From NCBI GenBank assembly GCA_919901855.1, contig CAKKQC010000087.1:1-7305 (forward strand): a stretch of 7,305 bases of DNA, in the 5' to 3' direction. The translations under genes were made by a program, and so were the position numbers. Below, one piece after another: positions 1 through 6,000 of the stretch. Source of the stretch: a bacterium. Lineage in GTDB: Bacteria > Oederibacteriota > CAKKQC01. Each line of letters begins with the position of its first letter. Position 1 is the first letter of the stretch. The notes under the pieces were generated by a model, which was not told the origin of the DNA, did not search any database, and worked only from the letters and a program-made list of their open reading frames with translations.

Positions 1-3000
1 CCGTCGCCGCCGCCCCGCCGATCGTGACCGCCGTGACACCGGTCAGGTTCGTCCCCGTGATCACCACCCCCGTCGTCCCGCCCGCCACCGGCCCACACGT
101 CGTCCCCAGCGTCGTGATCGTCGGTGCCGCCGTGTACGTGAACGCGCCCACGCTCGTCACGGCGCCGCCGCACGTGGTCACCACCACGTCCTGCGCACCC
201 GCCGTCCCCGCCGGCGTCGTCACCGTAACCGTCGTCGCCGTGTTGCCCGTAACCGTCGCCGCCGCCCCGCCGATCGTGACCGCCGTGACACCGGTCAGGT
301 TCGTCCCGTTGATCACCACCCCCGTCGTCCCGCCCGCCACCGGTCCGCAGGTCGTCCCCAGGCTCGTGATCGTCGGCGCCGCCGTGTACGTATAGGCACC
401 CACGCTCGTCACCGGCCCGCCGCACGTGGTCACCACCACGTCCTGCGCACCCGCCGTCCCCGCCGGCGTCGTCACCGTAACCGTCGTCGCCGTGTTCCCC
501 GTAACCGTAGCCGCCGCCCCGCCGATCGTGACCGCAGTGACACCGGTCAGATTCGTCCCGTTGATCACCACCCCCGTCGTCCCGCCCACCACCGGTCCGC
601 AGGTCGTCCCCAGGCTCGTGATCGTCGGCGCCGCCGTGTACGTATATGCACCCACGCTGGTCGCGACGCCGCCGCACGTGGTCACCACCACGTCCTGCGC
701 ACCCGCCGTCCCCGCCGGCGTCGTAACCGTAACCGTCGTCGCCGTGTTGCCCGTCACCGTCGCCGCCGCCCCGCCGATCGTGACCGCCGACGCGCCCGCC
801 AGGTTCGTCCCGTTGATCACCACCCCCGTCGTCCCGCCCGCCACCGGCCCGCACGTAGTCCCCAGGCTCGTGATCGTCGGCGCCGCCGTGTACGTATATG
901 CACCCACGCTCGTCACCGGCCCGCCGCACGTGGTCACCACCACGTCCTGCGCACCCGCCGTCCCCGCCGGCGTCGTCACCGTAACCGTCGTCGCCGTGTT
1001 GCCCGTAACCGTCGCCGCCGCCCCGCCGATCGTGACCGCCGTGACACCGGTCAGGTTCGTCCCCGTGATCACCACCCCCGTCGTCCCGCCCGCCACCGGT
1101 CCACACGTCGTTCCCAGGCTCGCGATCGTCGGCGCCCCCGGACAATACGAGTAGTTCAGGCTTCCGGACCAGGTATTGCACCCGCCGAACGTCACGACCT
1201 TGAGGTAGTAGGTCTGCGTGCTCGCCGCCGCCCAGGTGATGCTGAATTGCGCCGAACCACCGCTGTCATCGTCGGACACCATCAGGACCGTTCCTGCCGC
1301 ATCCGAATAGATGTACCCCATGGAGTCCCCGGTCCCACCTACGGTGTCGAAGTGATACGTCCAGCCCGCGGTCATATCGATCCGGTACCAGTCCGCGCAA
1401 TCCCCGGTGTCCAGCGTGTGGGGACCATGCGCCTGCGTCGATGTCGTCGGCGTGAGTACCGTCCCCGTCGTCGAGGCATCGTCGCCCGGATCCCATGCGT
1501 CAGTCACCGATGTCACATACGTGAACCCGCCGACCAGCGTCGCCGAACCCACGCTCGCACACGTGGTCACCGCCACGTCCTGCGCCCCAGCCGTCCCAGC
1601 AGGCGTCGTCACCGTCACCGTCGTCGCCGTGTTGCCCGTGACCGTGGCCGCCGCCCCGCCGATCGTGACCGCCGTGACCCCCGACAGGTTCGTCCCGTTG
1701 ATCACGACCCCCGTAGTCCCGCCCGCCACCGGCCCGCTCGTCGTGTCCAGCGTCGTGATCGTCGGCGCCGCCGTGTACGTGAACGCCCCCACGCTCGTCA
1801 CCGGCCCGCCGCACGTGGTCACCACCACGTCCTGCGCACCCGCCGTCCCCGCCGGCGTCGTCACCGTCACCGTCGTCGCCGTGTTGCCCGTAACCGTCGC
1901 CGCCGCGCCGCCAATCGTCACCGCCGTGACCGTCGCCAAGTTCGTCCCGTTGATCACCACCCCCGTCGTCCCGCCCGCCACCGGCCCGCAGGTAGTACCC
2001 AGGCTCGTGATCGTCGGTGCCGCCGTGTACGTGAACCCTCCCACGCTCGTGGCCACTCCCGTGCACGTCGTCACCACCACGTCCCGCGCTCCCGCCGTCC
2101 CCGCCGGCGTCGTCACCGTCACCGTCGTCGTCGAATTGCCGGTAATCGTGGCCGCCGCCCCGCCGATCGTCACCGCCGACGCCCCCGCGAGGTTCGTCCC
2201 GTTGATCACGACCCCGGTCGTCCCGCCAGCCACCGGCCCGCAGGTCGTCCCCAGCGTCGTGATCGTCGGCGCCCCCGCCGAATACACGAACCCGCCGACC
2301 AGCGTCGCCGTGCCTCCGCACGTGGTCACCGCGACGTCCTGCGCACCAGCCGTTCCCGCCGGCGTCGTCACGATCAGCCCCGCCGGCACCGTCAGCTCCC
2401 GGACGCGGTTATTGAGGGCGTCCCCGACGTACAGATTCCCAGACCCGTCCAGCGCCACGCCGAAGGGATTCTGGAGCCGGGCCGTCGTGGCCGGGATGCC
2501 GTCGCCGTTGTACCCGGCGACCCCCGTGCCTGCAAGCGTCGAGATATTCCCCGTAGAGTACGTCACCTTCCGGAGACGATGCGAAGGACCGTTGTCCGTG
2601 ATGTAGAGGTTCCCCGCGCCGTCGACGATCACGCAGCCGGGATTGTCCAGGTTCGCCGACGTCGCCGCGATGCCGTCGCCGTTGTAGCTGCCCACCCCAG
2701 TCCCCGCCACAGTCGAGATCTGCCCCGTCGAGAACGTCACCTTCCGAATGCGATAGTTGCTGTTGTCGGCGATGTAGAGATTCCCCGACCCGTCGACGGC
2801 CACGTAGGTGACATTTCCGACCTGCGCGGCAGTCGCGGCAATCCCGTCGCTGTTGAAGCCCTTCGCCCCGGTCCCCGCCACGGTCGAGATCTGCCCCGTC
2901 GCCGCCGTGACCTTCCGAATGCGGAAGTTGCCAAAATCCGCGATGTAGAGATTCCCCGCGCCATCAACGCTGGCGGCGAAGGGACTGCTCAACTGCGCGA

Positions 3001-6000
3001 CCGTCGCCGAGATCGCATCGCTGTTGTACCCGGCCACCCCCGTCCCCGCCACCGTCGAGATAAGCCCCGTCGCCGCCGTCACCTTCCGAACCCGGTGGTT
3101 GCCCGTGTCCCCGATGTAGAGGTTCCCCGCCGCGTCGACGGTCACGAACCTGGGAGTGTTGATCTGCGCCGACGTCGCCGCGATGTTGTCGCCGTTGTAG
3201 CTGCCCACCCCCGTTCCCGCCACCGTCGAGATCTGCCCCGTCAAGGCCGTCACCTTCCGGACCCGGTTGCCGAATAGCTCCGCGACGTAAATATTCCCCG
3301 ACCCGTCCACCGCCACGCCCGCGGGCCCATTGAGTTGAGCCAACGTCGCGGCGATCGAGTCGCCGTTGTAGCCGCCCGTCCCCGTCCCCGCCACCGTCGA
3401 GATCATGGTCGTCCCCGACTCGAGAGTCGCCGCCGCCCCGCCGATCGTCACCGCCGTGACCCCCGTGAGGTTCGTCCCGTTGATCACCACGCCCGTCGTC
3501 CCACCCGCCGTCGGTCCGCAGGTCGTACCCAGGCTCGCGATCGTCGGCGCCGCCGTGTACGTGAACGCCCCCACGCTCGTCGCGACGCCGCCGCACCCGG
3601 TCACCACCACGTCCTGCGCACCAGCAGTTCCCGCCGGCGTCGTCACCGTCACCGTCGTTGCCGTCGTCCCGGTAATAGTCGCCGCCGCCCCGCCGATCGT
3701 GACCGCCGACGCGCCCGCCAGATTCGTCCCGTTGATCACGACCCCGGCCGTACCCCCCGCCGTCGGCCCGCACGTCGTTCCCAGCGTCGTGATCGTCGGT
3801 ATGGCGGACGAGTAGGTGAACGCCCCCACGCTCGTCGCGACGCCGCCGCAGGTGGTCACCACCACGTCCTGCGCCCCGGCCGTCCCAGCCGGCGTCGTAA
3901 CCGTCACCGTCGTCGCCGTGTTCCCCGTCACCGTCGCCGCCGCGCCCCCGATCGTCACCGCCGACGCGCCCGCCAGGTCCGTCCCGTTGATCACGACCCC
4001 GGTCGTTCCGCCCGCCACCGGCCCGCACGTCGTTCCCAGCGTCGTGATCGTCGGCACCGCCGCGTACGTGAACGCGCCCACGCTCGTCACCGGTCCGCCG
4101 CACGTGGTCACCACCACGTCCTGCGCGCCCGCCGTCCCCGCCGGCGTCGTAACCGTCACCGTCGTCGCCGTGTTACCCGTGACCGTAGCCGCCGCGCCCC
4201 CGATCGTCACCGCCGACGTGCCCGCCAGGTTCGTCCCGTTGATCACGACCCCGGTCGTTCCGCCCGCCACCGGCCCGCACGTCGTCCCCAAGCTCGTGAT
4301 CGTCGGGGCACCCGGGCACACGGGTCCGCAGGCGCCGTACCGGACGATCCGCCAATCACTCGCACCGCCGCCCGCATCCACCATCCCCGCAACCACGGGA
4401 CGGCCGGCCGCATCCAGCGCCATTGCGAAGGGGACATTGGGAGCGCCGGGGCCGGGCGTCAGGGCCGCCGTCCACTGGACATCCCCGGCCGGACCGAACC
4501 GGACCGTCACCCAGCGCCACGCGCTCCCGTCGAAATCCGCAGCCGACGCCACCACGTTGCCGTCGGCGTCAGCCGCCGCCGGAAGGAACGCGCTGAATCC
4601 CGCGCCCGATCCGCCGTCCGTCCGGCTCCAAACCAGCCCGCCCGAGGCGTCGTACTTCCGGATCAGGGCCTCGGCGCCCGTCGGCCCCGTCTGGTAGCCG
4701 CCGACGATGACGTCGCCGGCCGGGCCAGCCGCCAGACCCCAAGCCTCATCGTCGCCGCCCGCGGAGCCGTTGAGCCCGACGCTCCAGATAACCGTCCCCG
4801 CCGGATCGTACTTGATGATCCGCCAGTCCTTGCCCCCGACCAGGTTGATCTCGGTGCCGTCGACGATGATATTCCCTGCCCCGTCCACGACGATACTGCC
4901 AATCAAGTCTTCCGCACCGGCGTTGCCGCCGTGCGTCCTCGTCCACAGGAGCGTCCAGTTCGCGTCGTACTTCTGCAGGATCCATTCCGAGTTCCCGGCC
5001 CCCGCCTCCGCGTGCGCCGCCACCAGCAAGTTCCCCTGCGCGTCCCGGGCAATCTTATCCAGGTTAAATCCTTGGCTGAACCCCAGGCTCCCCGCGTAGA
5101 TGGAGGCGCTCCACACGAGCGCGCCCGCGGACGTGTACCGCCGGATCATGCCGACCGTGCAACACGAGGATTGCTCTTTCCCGCCCACGAGGACCGTCCC
5201 CGCCGGTTCCAGCACGATACAGGCCGCCCGATCTTCGCCCGACCCCACCCCCGCACGCACGTCGTTCCACAACAGGTTCCCGGCCGGATCCAGCTTGACG
5301 ACCGACCAGTCCACGTTTCCGGCGCCGACGCTGACCATGCCCGCCGCGTAGACATTGCCGGCCTGATCCACGACGACACCCTCGGCCTGCTCACCCTCAT
5401 TCCACGGTCCGCCCCACGACCGCGACCACGCCACCGCCGGCACGCACGCCGGGGCGGCCTGCGGGTACACCGGCGTCCCCGCAACTGCCGCCGCGCCGCC
5501 CGCGGAAGCCGTGAACGAAACCCACCCCATGCCACTCACCGACCACGTCCAGGAGAAGGTCTGGTTCCCGCCCGCGCCGATCGTGACCGGCCCCGCCGGC
5601 GTCGGACCGGTAGTCACGGTCACCCCCGCGCCCTGCGCCAGGAGTTCCGGTATCACACCCGTAGCGTCCGCCCCTCCGGTGTTGGTCACCGTAAGCGTCA
5701 CCGTCCCCGTCCCGCCCACGGACAGCACCGACGCCGATGCCGCCGCGGCCGCGAGCGTCGGGCCGCCTCCGGCCACATACGTGAACCCGCCGACCAGCGT
5801 AACCGGCCCGCCGCACGTGGTCACCACCACGTCCCGCGCACCGGCCGTTCCCGCCGGCGTCGTCACCGTCACCGTCGTCGCCGTATTGCCAGTAACCGTC
5901 GCCGCCGCGCCCCCGATCGTCACCGCGGTGACACCGGTCAGGTTCGTCCCGTTGATCACGACACCCGTAGTCCCGCCCGCCACCGGCCCGCTAGTCGTGT

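Larger units (their letters stand above)
1..1132 (-). repeat. IPT/TIG run 4: four complete domains and the start of a fifth
   Basis: Complete 81-residue copies at 1132-890, 880-638, 628-386 and 376-134, with an exact 252-bp period, then the first 41 residues of a further copy at 124-2 that runs off the window. All have Cys 10 and Cys 69. The first and the truncated fifth share the unusual ITGTNL (INGTNL elsewhere) and 91 identical bases at a distance of 1,008 bp (four units), suggesting a higher-order four-domain repeat. Copies two to four differ mainly by synonymous changes and by TGV/AGA swaps in the central loop. The protein continues C-terminally beyond this run. Confidence 0.88.

Noticed and set aside
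300-345. G-quadruplex-like G-runs on the coding strand, repeated in each TIG
   Set aside because: The runs GGG, GGG, GGGGG and GGG are present, but one loop is about 11 bases, longer than the usual limit, and the pattern follows from Gly/Thr codons (AGGTTG). I see no reason to call it functional.
1260-1325. Methionine codons in the sense frame (for example 1319-1321 and 3404-3406) as possible internal starts
   Set aside because: They fall within intact PPC and split-TIG/NHL sequence, with no gap, promoter-like region or ribosome binding site upstream, so they are ordinary internal Met residues.
1407-2606. Plus-strand open frames with a repeating pattern of Val, Pro and Thr (also at 24-395, 426-1154, 3405-3815, 3816-4697, 5511-6041 and 6633-7289)
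   Set aside because: They look like a repeat protein only because they are the exact antisense of the TIG array. They break off where the TIG modules give way to other domains, whereas the minus-strand frame continues without a stop.
2964-4103. Minus-strand frames rich in Gly, Asp and Arg (also at 1500-2321, 5397-5816 and other shorter ones)
   Set aside because: They are out-of-frame readings of the same strand as the real gene. GGDD-rich runs come from shifted ACG/GGC codons; no family features are present.
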